A DNA stretch of 64,000 nucleotides. Origin: Marisediminitalea aggregata (GTDB lineage: Bacteria; Pseudomonadota; Gammaproteobacteria; Enterobacterales; Alteromonadaceae). Both the position numbers and the translations under genes were made by a program. The DNA lies in assembly GCF_900129565.1 (NCBI RefSeq), contig NZ_FQWD01000005.1, positions 62,001 through 126,000 of the forward strand. Reading direction: 5' to 3'. The notes under the pieces were generated by a model. The model saw only the letters and a program-made list of their open reading frames with translations, had not been told where the DNA came from and ran no database searches. Shown here piece by piece: positions 35,144-44,403 of the stretch. Every line of letters begins with the position of its first letter. The first letter of the stretch is position 1.

Positions 35144-36439
35144 ATGCCTAACATCAGTGCCCAAAAACAATCGTGGTTTATTCTGCTGACATTCAGTTGG
35201 TGCTTCTTTGTTATCAGTGCTTCCACGTTTTCTTCACTCGGGGTCGTGATCCCATTTATGGTAAGCGAAATGGAATGGACCTGGACCACAGCAGGGCTGG
35301 GCTTCACCTTCCTGGCGATGGCGTGTGGTATCAGTGGTTACCTGCCATCCATTACCATTAAAAACTGGGGGATTGCCAAAACCCTGTTTGTCGGGTTGTG
35401 TTTGCTGACGGCCGGGTTTCTTACCCTATACGCCACCATTACCCCTGCCACGTATTTTCTGGGCTGTATTCTGGTGGGCATGGGATACACCTTTGTGGGT
35501 GCTATTCCCGGCACGTACATAATTACGCACTTTTTTGTGAAGCGCTCTACGGCCTTTGGGTTTTACTACACCATGGGTGGTCTGGGCGGCGTTGCCGGGC
35601 CCTTGATTGTGTGGTTGGCAAACGACGCGCTGGGCAACTGGCGCTTGCACTGGATTATTACCCTTACGCTCATTGCTACCTCGGTTGCACTCATGTGGCT
35701 GTCTCTGGCATTTACCGACGCCACCCGCTTAAAGCTGCCGCCAAAAGACGAGCAGAAAACCACTCAAAGCAACGTGTACGAAACCCGTGAAACCTGGACT
35801 TTCCGTGACGCGCTGCGCACGCCCCAGTACTGGGCTATTTGTGCGGCTTACACCAGCGTGTTGCTGGTGGGGACAACCGTAAACAGCTTTTCCGTCTCGC
35901 ACTTAACGCAAATTGGCGTCACCTTTGCGGTTGCCAGTGCCATGCTGTCGCTGGAGGCGTTTTGTAACGCTATGTCGCGGGTAATAGGCGGTTTTATTGC
36001 CGAGTTTTTTGAACCTAAAACCATGTTGCAGGCAGCGTTGCTGATGCTGGCCGGCGGCATGGTAGCACTCAGTTTTGGTCATAGCCTGATGGTGCAAATT
36101 CTGTATGCCGTTGCCATTGGATTTGGCTTTGGCCTGACCTTCTTGTCTTGTACGGTACTGATCCTGCGCTACTTTGGCTCAGGCCCGTATCTGCAACTAT
36201 TTTCCACCCTGAACCTGTTCGCCACAGTGGCCGCCAGTGCGCCTTATATTTGCGGCACTATGCGAGATATAAGCGGCTCTTTTGTGTCGCCTTTCTTACT
36301 GGTCGGCGCCATGCCTATGGTGGTGTTTGTAGTGGTGACGTTTATGCGTCCGCCTCGTCTGGTAAATGACACCGCCGACGCAGTAACCCCCGCCACTGTT
36401 CATAATGATACCCAGCTCACTGCAGCTAAGGAGCTTTAA
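35144..36439 (+). CDS. MFS transporter, monocarboxylate-porter-like
   Basis: From ATG 35144 (GAGGAAAG upstream) the protein has 431 residues and twelve membrane segments. Upstream codons in frame to 35054 lack a start signal. It resembles OxlT/monocarboxylate-type MFS carriers (FTFLAMACGISGYLPS, then YTMGGLGGVAGPLIVW). The operon position between an acetamidase and a RutA-like oxygenase implies import of the pathway substrate or export of an intermediate. The gap to the next gene is one base, so coupling is tight. The spacer 34932-35143 holds no clear signal. Confidence 0.82.
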   Translation: MPNISAQKQSWFILLTFSWCFFVISASTFSSLGVVIPFMVSEMEWTWTTAGLGFTFLAMACGISGYLPSITIKNWGIAKTLFVGLCLLTAGFLTLYATITPATYFLGCILVGMGYTFVGAIPGTYIITHFFVKRSTAFGFYYTMGGLGGVAGPLIVWLANDALGNWRLHWIITLTLIATSVALMWLSLAFTDATRLKLPPKDEQKTTQSNVYETRETWTFRDALRTPQYWAICAAYTSVLLVGTTVNSFSVSHLTQIGVTFAVASAMLSLEAFCNAMSRVIGGFIAEFFEPKTMLQAALLMLAGGMVALSFGHSLMVQILYAVAIGFGFGLTFLSCTVLILRYFGSGPYLQLFSTLNLFATVAASAPYICGTMRDISGSFVSPFLLVGAMPMVVFVVVTFMRPPRLVNDTADAVTPATVHNDTQLTAAKEL

Positions 36440-36440
36440 C

Positions 36441-37493
36441 ATGTCTAAAAAAGAATTCGGCGTATTTTTGCCAATTGCTAACGGTGGCTGGATCGTGTCT
36501 AGCGCGACACCCACCCTGGATGCGTCCTATGCACAAAACAAACGCGCTGCCATGTTGGCCGACGGCTATGGTATGGACTTCATTATGTCCATGGCCAAAT
36601 GGCGCGGCTATGGCGGTGAAACCAATCATTGGGGCTGTTCGCTGGAGTCGATGACCATGATGGCGGGTCTGGCAGAAGCCACGCAAAACGCCAAAATCAT
36701 TGCAACCGTGCACACCCTGCTAATGAACCCGGGCGCGGTTGCCAAAATGGTCGCTACCCTTGACCAGATTTCCAATGGCCGGGCCGGTCTGAACATTGTG
36801 TCGGGTTCTTTTCGCGATGAGCTGAACCAAATGGGCGCCTGGCGCGACGACATCGACCACGATGAGCGTTACACCTACGCACAGGAGTGGAGCACGATAG
36901 TTAACCGCCTGTGGAGTGAGGAACGCGTCGACTTTGAAGGCAAGTATTTCAAATTCGAAGACTGTGTGTCTGAGCCCAAGCCCTCTAAAAAGCCGTTTAC
37001 CGTGTGCGCGGGTCAGTCTGAACGCGGCTTGCGTTTTACGGTGCGCAATGCTGACGCCTGTTTCGTGGGCGGAAAAGACGACGCTGAAACACGCTCAATT
37101 ACGCAAATGGCACGAGACATAGCCAAAGAATACGACGAGTCCATTAAGTGCTACTGCATGGCAACCCTGGTGTTAGATAAAGACAATGCCAAGGCACAGG
37201 CCAAAGCGCAGGCGTATCGCGATGGCAAAGACGCCGGTGCGGTAGAGGGCATGATGCGCTCATACGGTATTGACCCGGCGTTAAAAGACAACGCCATGGT
37301 GATCCGTGCGCAGGGCGCATTTATGAGTCGGGAACTGGTGGGTGACCCAACAACAGTGGCCGATCAGCTGATTAGCATGCTCGACAATACCGCGATGGAC
37401 GGTGTGATGCTGAACTTTGATGATTACGACCAGGGCCTGACCTTGTTCGGCGAAGAAATCTTACCGGTGTTGCGGGCCCATTATGGCGAGTAA
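36441..37493 (+). CDS. RutA-like flavin-dependent (LLM class) monooxygenase
   Basis: The 350-residue protein starts at ATG 36441 with AAGGAGC upstream. It is a bacterial-luciferase-fold oxygenase closest, by memory, to RutA, the pyrimidine oxygenase that opens uracil: FLPIANGGWIVS, GGETNHWGCSLES, TVHTLLMNPG, GRAGLNIVSG and AGQSERGLRF. It would use reduced FMN from a separate reductase. RutA inserts oxygen at an amide carbonyl and breaks the C-N bond. The rest of the rut operon (rutC-G) is absent, so a different heterocycle or cyclic amide is likely. It overlaps the RutB-like gene by 11 bases. Confidence 0.85.
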   Translation: MSKKEFGVFLPIANGGWIVSSATPTLDASYAQNKRAAMLADGYGMDFIMSMAKWRGYGGETNHWGCSLESMTMMAGLAEATQNAKIIATVHTLLMNPGAVAKMVATLDQISNGRAGLNIVSGSFRDELNQMGAWRDDIDHDERYTYAQEWSTIVNRLWSEERVDFEGKYFKFEDCVSEPKPSKKPFTVCAGQSERGLRFTVRNADACFVGGKDDAETRSITQMARDIAKEYDESIKCYCMATLVLDKDNAKAQAKAQAYRDGKDAGAVEGMMRSYGIDPALKDNAMVIRAQGAFMSRELVGDPTTVADQLISMLDNTAMDGVMLNFDDYDQGLTLFGEEILPVLRAHYGE

Positions 37494-38136
37494 TGCTGTT
37501 GCGTTAACACCGCTAAAATCCGACTGGCTGAGCGCGGAACGCGCTGCGCTGTGCGTGATCGACGTACAGCGGGATTTTGCCAGCCCTGACGGTTTACTTG
37601 GTCAGTATGGCCTGGATATGACGCGGTTAACGCCGGCGATTGAAAAGATGAATGTACTGGTGCAACACGCTCGACGCGCCGGTGTGCCGGTGGTTTTTGT
37701 TGGTTTGCAAACGGCGCCGGAGACCGATTCTGCGGCCTGGAGCGAATGGATGGCCCGCCAGGGTAAAGACCCTGAAGCCGAACAGGCTATTTGCAGAAAG
37801 GACACACCCGGCGAGGCGTTTTATGCCGTCTTGCCCGAATCCAGCGACAAGATTGTTATGAAGACACGCTACAGCGCATTCTGGCAAACCGATCTCAATG
37901 AGTGGCTGCAAACGCAGGGCATCGATACGCTGGTGGTCACCGGTATTACGACAGAGTGCTGCGTGGAATCGACTGTGCGCGATGCGTTTCATCACGACTA
38001 TCAGGTGCTGGTGGTCAGCGACGCGTGCGCGGCCTACGAGGAAGACCTTCACACAGCCAGTTTACGCGCCATGGCACTGAGCTTTGCGTTACTCACCGAC
38101 ACTCAGAGTGTTACTGCAATATGGGGAACACAATGA
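37483..38136 (+). CDS. RutB-like cysteine hydrolase (isochorismatase family)
   Basis: The 217-residue enzyme has the triad of the family: D27 (VIDVQRDF), K127 (VMKTRYSAF) and C160 (GITTECCVESTVRDA). Family members hydrolyse ureidoacrylate (RutB), maleamate (NicF), N-carbamoylsarcosine or nicotinamide. It is coupled to the RutA-like gene by an 11-base overlap and to the M20 gene by ATGA. The expected role is to cut the first acyclic amide or ureide made by ring opening. The exact substrate cannot be read from sequence. Confidence 0.87.
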   Translation: MASNAVALTPLKSDWLSAERAALCVIDVQRDFASPDGLLGQYGLDMTRLTPAIEKMNVLVQHARRAGVPVVFVGLQTAPETDSAAWSEWMARQGKDPEAEQAICRKDTPGEAFYAVLPESSDKIVMKTRYSAFWQTDLNEWLQTQGIDTLVVTGITTECCVESTVRDAFHHDYQVLVVSDACAAYEEDLHTASLRAMALSFALLTDTQSVTAIWGTQ

Positions 38137-39452
38137 CAACACTGTTTAATCCGGATACCCAAACGCCTTATCAGGTTACCGATGAAGAGCGCGAGGCGAT
38201 TGCCAGCGCTATCGACACCGAAGAGTTAACCACCTTGGCTCTAACACTGGGGAACATTCCCAGCCGCTCCGGCGAAGAAGCCGAGGCAGGCGAGTTTGTG
38301 CGCAGTTGGCTGGACGAGCAGGGCTTTGTAACCCGGACTACCGGCGCGGTGCCACACCGACAAAATATCATTGGCGAATACGGCGGCAAAGGCCTCGGGC
38401 AAAACCTGTTGTTTACTGCTCACCTTGATACAGAAAGCCCCAGTGCCGACGAGCACATCAACCGCCATAAATACCGGCCTGAAACACTGGCGAATCCGGA
38501 GTGGCAGCAATGCTGGCTGGAAGACGGCAGTTTCCGGGGGTATCCCATCAGCAACGACCGTGGGCCCATGAGCTGTTTTTTAATGGCGGCAAAGGCGCTG
38601 AAAAGCGCAGGCATTGAGCTGTCGGGCAAACTGTATGTCACGGCTTGTCCGGGTGAAATCGGCCCTGAACCCATGGAAGAGTGGCAAGGTGTGGATTACC
38701 TGGGTAAGGACATCGGCGCTAATTATTTGTTTCATCACGGCGGTGTTGTTGCTGACTATGCTATTGCGGCAGAAGGCTGTGACTGGGGCGTAACCTGGCA
38801 GGGCAACGGCTATGCGCTGTTTCGCATTCAGCTGTTAGGTGAGGGGGTTTTTACTCCGATTCTGGATAACTCCCCGGCCCCTAACGCACACCCGAATCCC
38901 ATTTATCAGTTGGGCAAGGTCATTGATGCTGTACATCAGTGGGCGCAAACATACGAGCAGGCAAATGCCTATAAAAGTCGCGGTGGGGAATCGGTTCCCA
39001 AAGTGCAAATTGATGCCATTAAAGCGGGCTCGCCGCTGACCTTCGGCGCTGGCACCGATGTGTGCTCTGTGTATGTGGAAGTCGGGCTTACCGCCAGGCA
39101 GACCGCGGCACAGCCTTACCATGAACTCAACAAATTACTGTCTGGCCTGGGATTGCAAGGCTACAACATTGAGCCGGTAGTCGTGCGTCATGGCTTTTCA
39201 GCAAACGAAAACGAGGTGGCGCCGTTAGTGAAATCGCTAAGCAATGCCACTGCGGCGGTAAAAGGGCATGAAATCGAACTGGCACATCCGGCCTATTCCA
39301 GCATGTGGCGCGACCACAACGTGTTTAACATGCAGCGGATCCCTGCAGTGACTTCGGGCATGCCGCGTTTTCAACCCACCCCTCAAGACTTAACCGACAG
39401 TGCGCTTATTTACGCACTGACTGCGCTTGCCGTATGCGGGCGCGCGACCTAG
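38133..39452 (+). CDS. M20-family metal amidohydrolase/peptidase
   Basis: The product has 439 residues from ATG 38133, which overlaps the RutB-like stop. Zinc-binding positions of M20 enzymes are visible: FTAHLDTESP (His, Asp), ACPGEIGPEP (Glu pair) and IAAEGCDW. A late histidine lies in SSMWRDHNVFN. M20 members cleave peptides, N-acyl or N-carbamoyl amino acids. Within this operon it is the third amide-cleaving enzyme besides the acetamidase and RutB-like proteins. A frame extension back to 37902 lies inside the upstream gene and is not used. Confidence 0.83.
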   Translation: MTTLFNPDTQTPYQVTDEEREAIASAIDTEELTTLALTLGNIPSRSGEEAEAGEFVRSWLDEQGFVTRTTGAVPHRQNIIGEYGGKGLGQNLLFTAHLDTESPSADEHINRHKYRPETLANPEWQQCWLEDGSFRGYPISNDRGPMSCFLMAAKALKSAGIELSGKLYVTACPGEIGPEPMEEWQGVDYLGKDIGANYLFHHGGVVADYAIAAEGCDWGVTWQGNGYALFRIQLLGEGVFTPILDNSPAPNAHPNPIYQLGKVIDAVHQWAQTYEQANAYKSRGGESVPKVQIDAIKAGSPLTFGAGTDVCSVYVEVGLTARQTAAQPYHELNKLLSGLGLQGYNIEPVVVRHGFSANENEVAPLVKSLSNATAAVKGHEIELAHPAYSSMWRDHNVFNMQRIPAVTSGMPRFQPTPQDLTDSALIYALTALAVCGRAT

Positions 39453-39478
39453 CAACAATGAATACCAAGAGGTTTGTT

Positions 39479-40390
39479 ATGCAACAAGCAAGTAAAAGCC
39501 CGGCAACGGGATTAAACGTTGCGCCGTTGAAGGACGATTTTGGCGCGCAGATTTTTGATGTGGATTTGCAGACGGCAGACGATGCGCTGCTGCAAAAAGT
39601 GGTTGAAACCTTCCACGCCCACGGTGCAATTGTGTTGCGCAATCAAACCATGGAGCCGGATGATCTTATGCGCTTTATTCAGGCTTTCGGTGAGCCAGAG
39701 CTGCACACCCAGACCAAGTTTTGCTTACCGGGTTATCCGCACATTTTCAAAATTTCTAATATGGTCGACGAAAACGGTGAGCCGATTGGCGCGCACAACG
39801 ACGGCCTGGGCTGGCACACCGATTATTCCTACAAAGAAGAGCCGGTCATGTGCACCATGCTGTATGCCGTAACCGTGCCGGAAGAGGGCGGCGACACGCT
39901 GCTTGCCGACCAGGTCGCGGCTTACAATGACTTACCTGACGATGAAAAAGCCGTGCTGGATACGCTTAAAATCCATCATTCTCTGGTGCATTTTATTCAG
40001 AACCGCGACTTCAACAGCTACGAAATTACCGACGAACTTCGCCGTGAGAACCCCGACGTGATCCACCCGTTGGTGCGCGTGCATCCGGCGGACGGACGCA
40101 AAGCCCTGTGGGTTAGCACCGGCACCGTAAAACACATTCTGGGTATGGAAGACGAAGAAGCCATGGCGTTAATAGAACGCTTGGTCGCTTACACTACGCA
40201 GCCTAAATACGTGTATCAGCACAAATGGCAGAAAGGCGACCTGTTAATGTGGGACAACCGTTGTACCTTGCATACCGGCACTCGCTATGACGACGTTAAA
40301 TACCAGCGTATGGCCCACCGTTTGTGGGTAAAAGGCGAGCGCCCAATTGCGGTGTGGGATGCGTCTGAAGACGCGCGAAAAGCGTCGTAA
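39479..40390 (+). CDS. TauD/TfdA family dioxygenase, second copy
   Basis: From ATG 39479, with AAGAGG upstream, the enzyme has 303 residues; earlier in-frame starts lack that signal. The iron site is H113 and D115 (GWHTDYSYKE), with the distal histidine in DNRCTLHTGTRYDD and the 2-oxoglutarate arginine in RMAHRLWVKGE. It differs from the shorter enzyme at 31219 in having an insert MVDENGEPIGAHNDG before the site. It is last in the operon, 26 bases after the M20 gene, and followed by a strong terminator. The reaction is oxidative hydroxylation or ether cleavage of an unknown intermediate. Confidence 0.85.
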   Translation: MQQASKSPATGLNVAPLKDDFGAQIFDVDLQTADDALLQKVVETFHAHGAIVLRNQTMEPDDLMRFIQAFGEPELHTQTKFCLPGYPHIFKISNMVDENGEPIGAHNDGLGWHTDYSYKEEPVMCTMLYAVTVPEEGGDTLLADQVAAYNDLPDDEKAVLDTLKIHHSLVHFIQNRDFNSYEITDELRRENPDVIHPLVRVHPADGRKALWVSTGTVKHILGMEDEEAMALIERLVAYTTQPKYVYQHKWQKGDLLMWDNRCTLHTGTRYDDVKYQRMAHRLWVKGERPIAVWDASEDARKAS

Positions 40391-40478
40391 ATCCTGTTTC
40401 AAGTGTTTCATTCTCCGTAAACACTACGCAGCAGCGGTGGCAGTATGACCACTTGCATATTGTCGCTGTTTACTGCTT

Positions 40479-40504
40479 GCCACTGCGTTCGCAGTGGCTT
40501 TTTT
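40479..40504 (+). terminator. Intrinsic terminator of the acetamidase-TauD operon
   Basis: An eight-base stem GCCACTGC/GCAGTGGC with loop GTTC is followed by six T's. It lies 88 bases after the TauD stop. The spacer 40391-40660 otherwise shows only the opposing terminator. Confidence 0.85.
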
Positions 40505-40597
40505 ATGACTGTCGTTCTACCCCCTCTTTTCGATTTCGACCCACAGCCGTATGGCAAACATTAAACCTGTGCTGACGTCATCTGCGAGCCATAAAAA

Positions 40598-40624
40598 AGC
40601 CCCTGTGCTTTTTGCAAGGGGCTT
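40598..40624 (-). terminator. Intrinsic terminator of the VOC gene
   Basis: On the minus strand, AAGCCCCT pairs with AGGGGCTT around an 11-base loop and is followed by a T-run (TTTTAT). It lies 36 bases after the VOC stop. Confidence 0.85.
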
Positions 40625-40660
40625 TGAGGTTAGATGCCTGTGGGCTGCTGCGTGCTCACG

Positions 40661-41152
40661 TTACTCTTGGGTAAAGTGAGACGGAATTTGTGGTTCGGCG
40701 CCGCCTTTACCCCACAGAATAATTTCATTGCCCCATGGGTCTTCGAATGCGGCGTTAAAGCCATTGAACTCATGCCAGAAATGGTCTTTCCACAGTAATT
40801 TGGCGCCTTTGGCTTCGGCGCGGGCCAGAATGGCTTCCATACTGTCGTCGTCACTGACCAGGATCCAAACGCGGGCTTTGCGGCCCGGGCCGGCCATTTC
40901 CCGAGGCGCAACACCTTCGCTGTCAGGGTGTGGGCGGGCGTTAGCAGCCTTGTGAATGCCCAGGTGGAAATTGCCGATAGTCGTTTCATTACCGTCGCTG
41001 TCGAACATGTTGCCGCCCGGCACCATACGGTGAAAGACGCCATAAGGGCGCGGGTCGTTTTCCCAGCCAAATACGTCGGCGTAGAATTCGCCGGCCGCGG
41101 CAGGGTCATCGGCGGTTAGATCAACAAAAATAAGTGTATTGGGTTTTGTCAT
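40661..41152 (-). CDS. VOC family protein (glyoxalase/dioxygenase fold)
   Basis: From ATG 41152, with AGGTAATACC upstream, the product has 163 residues. It shows two beta-alpha-beta-beta-beta units, IFVDLTADDPAAAGEFYADVFGW and VWILVSDDDSMEAILARAEAKGAKLLW, ending FEDPWGNEIILW. VOC proteins include extradiol dioxygenases, glyoxalases, epimerases and resistance proteins. The exact reaction is open. It lies downstream of a TonB receptor on the same strand (114 bases apart), which suggests a link to the same substrate. Confidence 0.85.
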   Translation of the reverse strand: MTKPNTLIFVDLTADDPAAAGEFYADVFGWENDPRPYGVFHRMVPGGNMFDSDGNETTIGNFHLGIHKAANARPHPDSEGVAPREMAGPGRKARVWILVSDDDSMEAILARAEAKGAKLLWKDHFWHEFNGFNAAFEDPWGNEIILWGKGGAEPQIPSHFTQE

Positions 41153-41265
41153 GGTATTACCTGTTCGCTGGTTAACAACAACCCAACGCAAGCGTTGGGC
41201 TGAATAAGGGTGAATAAAGGAAGTGTGACGTTCGCCGGGCGTCGCTGCACCCGGCTGAAGTTGCA

Positions 41266-43545
41266 TTAAAATGCGTAGCTGAAATTAGCGATGATTTGAC
41301 GTGGCGCGACATATTCGTCACTCACCACACCACTGCCGTACGGGTCGACAAACCGGCCGGCAACGGCGGCTTTATCGGTCAGGTTGGTGGCTGTCAGCCA
41401 CACCTTCCAGTTGGCATCATCGGGTACGTATTGCACAAACATATTCAGCAAGCCATAGCTGTTAACCTGATCAACATCGGTACCAAAAATACGGGCGCTG
41501 TAGTCGCCGCGGTACAGGTACTCGACACGCGCGGTGATCAGGCCGCTTTCCATTTCGCCAAACCAGGTCGCGTTAATTCCGCCGGCCAGTTTAGGCAGGT
41601 TTGGCGGCGTATTGCCTTCCACGTTGACCGTGGCAGAACCACGCGCCAGGAACCATTCATAGCTCCAGGGGTAAGGCGCATCGCCGTTTGCAATGGCGGC
41701 TGCGCCCGCGGCATCGGCTTCACGACGGTCCAGTGCGTAGTATTCCATAGGGTATTCGCCGTGCAGGGTGGTGGCATTGATACCAAGCTGCAGGCTGTCA
41801 TCAAGCAGCCACCAGGAGGCTTCTGCCTCGATGCCCCAGATGTTTGCCTCAGGAATATTGCCTAAACCGCCTGAATACGGAATAGGATCTTCCTGAATGT
41901 ATTGCATGTCTTTGTAGTTGTAGTAAAACGCAGAGACATTGAGCTTCAATTTGTTGTCGAGTAGTTGGTTTTTACTGCCAATTTCGAAGGCGTCGACAAT
42001 TTCCGGTTCAATGGTGGTGCTCACTACCATGGCGTTGACTGCACCGCCGTTGATGCCGCCAGGTTTGTACCCGCGGGACCAGCTGGTGTATACCATGTTG
42101 TCTTTGCTTAGCTGGTAATTCATCGCAAACTTCCCGGTTACTTCGTCTGTATCGAAGGTACGGGGAGACGGCGTCGCGTAATAGGTTGATGACATGGCAT
42201 CAAAGCCATCGTCGTTATAGCGAATACCTGCGGTGATCTGGAAGTCGTCTGTGAGGTTTAGTGTACCTTGCAGGAAAGGCGCCCAGGACGTGCGTTCAAC
42301 TGTGGTGTTTTCGGCATATGACAGGTTAGCGGGCAGGGTCGCTGGATCGGTATCGATCGGCAAGATGTCGGTCAGGTCATCAGGGTCTGTACCGGCAAAT
42401 TCGTTAACGTACTGGCGACTGTTTGAGTTCAGATAAAACCCGCCGATGACCCAGTCAAAGGTACCGCCCGGAGCAGAGGAAAGTGAAAACTCCTGCATCA
42501 CGGTTTCGGCAGATGTTGCCCAGGTAGCGACGTGGTCGTAGCCGTTAAACAGTTCAAAGGTGCTGCGGTCGGCGTCGAACGACTGAGCGTGGTCCATGTT
42601 CTGATAACTGGTGATCGACTTGAAGGTCATGCCAGACAATTGCCAACTGACAATGGTTGAGGCCACGTCCATGGTCATATCAAATTTAGCAGGGAAGTCC
42701 TGCGACACCACCCGCGGGTCGGGATTAGGATCGTCGATGGCTTTCAGGGCGGCACCGTTATTGTGGGCGTCGTAGTGCTGAGCAATAAAGGTGATGCTCA
42801 GATCGTCGCTGGGCTGCCATTTTGCCGAAATACGGCTGTTGTCGTTGTTGGCATCGTCCAGTTCATAGCCGCCAGGGATACCGTTAGACACGGCGTAACC
42901 ATCATGGCTGGTGGTTTGTGCCACGGCGCGAATTGCAAACTCATCGCCAATAGGCAGGTTTACTGCGGCCTGACCCTGGTTATAGTTGTAATTCCCGAAG
43001 CTGGCCTGCACTTCGCCGAAGAACTCGTCCAGCACCGGCTTTTTGCTGATCACATTCAATGTACCGCCGGTAGAGGCTGCACCAAACGCCGTTCCTTGCG
43101 GACCGCGCTGCACCTCAATATGCTCCACGTCTAAAAAGCCCATATTCAGGGCGATGTTGTTGGTGATGTAGGCACCGTCCATGTGGAACGACACGCCGGG
43201 GTGACTGAAGAAGTTCTCAGGGGTTTGTGAGCCAACACCGCGAATACTCACCATGCGCTCGGAACCGCCGCTTTTGTTAATTTGCAGGCCGGGCACGTAG
43301 CCGTTCAGGTCGGTGGCATCGGTAATGTTGGCCTGTTCCATCAGGTCGCTGTTGACCGCCGTTACCGACAACGCCGCTTCCTGTAGATTTACCTGGCGCT
43401 GGTCGACCGTAATGGTGACGGTTTCAATGTCTTCTGGTGTGTCTGGATCGGCTGCCGGCTCGGCGGCATAGGCTGCGGGCAGCGAACAGAAAACGGAAAG
43501 TATTGCACTGTGGATCAGGGTCTTTCTAAAACGTAGTTCCTGCAT
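41266..43545 (-). CDS. TonB-dependent receptor, catabolic-island member
   Basis: The 759-residue outer-membrane receptor has a signal peptide ending AAYAAEP. A TonB-box-like region (ETVTITVDQRQ), a plug with VEVQRGPQGTAFGAASTGGT and a barrel ending QIIANFSYAF follow. Its length and plug sequence resemble receptors found near aromatic catabolic genes rather than siderophore genes, but this is a loose impression. It is transcribed with the VOC gene, divergent from an AraC regulator 858 bases away. The substrate is probably the compound handled by the surrounding oxygenases. Confidence 0.87.
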   Translation of the reverse strand: MQELRFRKTLIHSAILSVFCSLPAAYAAEPAADPDTPEDIETVTITVDQRQVNLQEAALSVTAVNSDLMEQANITDATDLNGYVPGLQINKSGGSERMVSIRGVGSQTPENFFSHPGVSFHMDGAYITNNIALNMGFLDVEHIEVQRGPQGTAFGAASTGGTLNVISKKPVLDEFFGEVQASFGNYNYNQGQAAVNLPIGDEFAIRAVAQTTSHDGYAVSNGIPGGYELDDANNDNSRISAKWQPSDDLSITFIAQHYDAHNNGAALKAIDDPNPDPRVVSQDFPAKFDMTMDVASTIVSWQLSGMTFKSITSYQNMDHAQSFDADRSTFELFNGYDHVATWATSAETVMQEFSLSSAPGGTFDWVIGGFYLNSNSRQYVNEFAGTDPDDLTDILPIDTDPATLPANLSYAENTTVERTSWAPFLQGTLNLTDDFQITAGIRYNDDGFDAMSSTYYATPSPRTFDTDEVTGKFAMNYQLSKDNMVYTSWSRGYKPGGINGGAVNAMVVSTTIEPEIVDAFEIGSKNQLLDNKLKLNVSAFYYNYKDMQYIQEDPIPYSGGLGNIPEANIWGIEAEASWWLLDDSLQLGINATTLHGEYPMEYYALDRREADAAGAAAIANGDAPYPWSYEWFLARGSATVNVEGNTPPNLPKLAGGINATWFGEMESGLITARVEYLYRGDYSARIFGTDVDQVNSYGLLNMFVQYVPDDANWKVWLTATNLTDKAAVAGRFVDPYGSGVVSDEYVAPRQIIANFSYAF

Positions 43546-44403
43546 GATGTTTCCTCAAAAATTGGTAATCTTGCCCCGCAGGGAGATGATTACTCTTGTT
43601 GAAAAGAGTGCAGAAGCGACAGCTAAGGCGGTCGTATGAACTGACCTACTACACGTAAGTCATGTCACATCAGCCGGTTGTTTTGTTATAGGAGTCCCAT
43701 AAATACGCTGTGAGTCGTTAATGGATAACGCAAGCAATGACACACATATTTATTTCGTTTTCCTCGCCAATCTCTTCACTTGAATATCGGCAAACTTGCT
43801 TCGAAAATTCCGCAAATTGCTTAGGTTCAGCTTCATACTACTGCAGTTTTTTTGGCGATAATTGTTCAAATCTGTATGACTTTTAGGGAATGAGCGTACC
43901 AGCAGGCAAACAGAAAACCTGCGAAATGTTAATAATTTGTTTAATTGTTCACATAAAAAATACAACTGGACGGCATTTGGCATTATTGGACAGGAATAAT
44001 TGCCCCTCAATCGCGCAATTGGATCAAAACGGTGCTGCTAAAATGTACAAGTTTGGTGCACCATGCCAACGTAAATTAATTTATTTGTTTTAAATCAATA
44101 TTATAGCAATGGTACGTTTTATGCTGAGTATTATGGCTAGTTGGTATACGGTATAAATCTTAACAAGACGGCAGTGTAACAGACTGCCAACCACGCTGAC
44201 GATGTAACTTTAAGAGCGCCATAAAACAAAATAACCGGCGTCGACGACAGTGTGATTTTACAGGCAAGGTAAATCCAGATTACGCGTAATCACTTCCATT
44301 GGGCCAAATAGGCCAGCCTTCACGTTTTTTGTTTAAAGCATTTTATCGGGTACGTACTGACTGGCCGTGTTCTTTAAACGTTGCATACGAAGGAGGTGCA
44401 GTA
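43546..44403. promoter_or_regulatory. Long divergent spacer, receptor and AraC genes
   Basis: This 858-base spacer is AT-rich and contains short open frames on both strands that lack a start signal or family resemblance. It must hold the promoters of the receptor and the AraC gene. I see no RNA gene or clear repeat in it. Confidence 0.4.

Noticed and set aside
37902-38132. Upstream extension of the M20 gene
   Set aside because: It lies wholly inside the RutB-like gene in another frame. The ATG at 38133 has the ATGA coupling typical of the operon.
36441-38136. Calling the RutA-like and RutB-like genes a uracil rut operon
   Set aside because: rutC, rutD, rutE, rutF and rutG are absent, and acetamidase, M20 and TauD genes take their place.
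43750-44010. Open frame of 86 codons on the minus strand in the long spacer
   Set aside because: No start signal, no recognisable domain, and composition like the surrounding AT-rich spacer.
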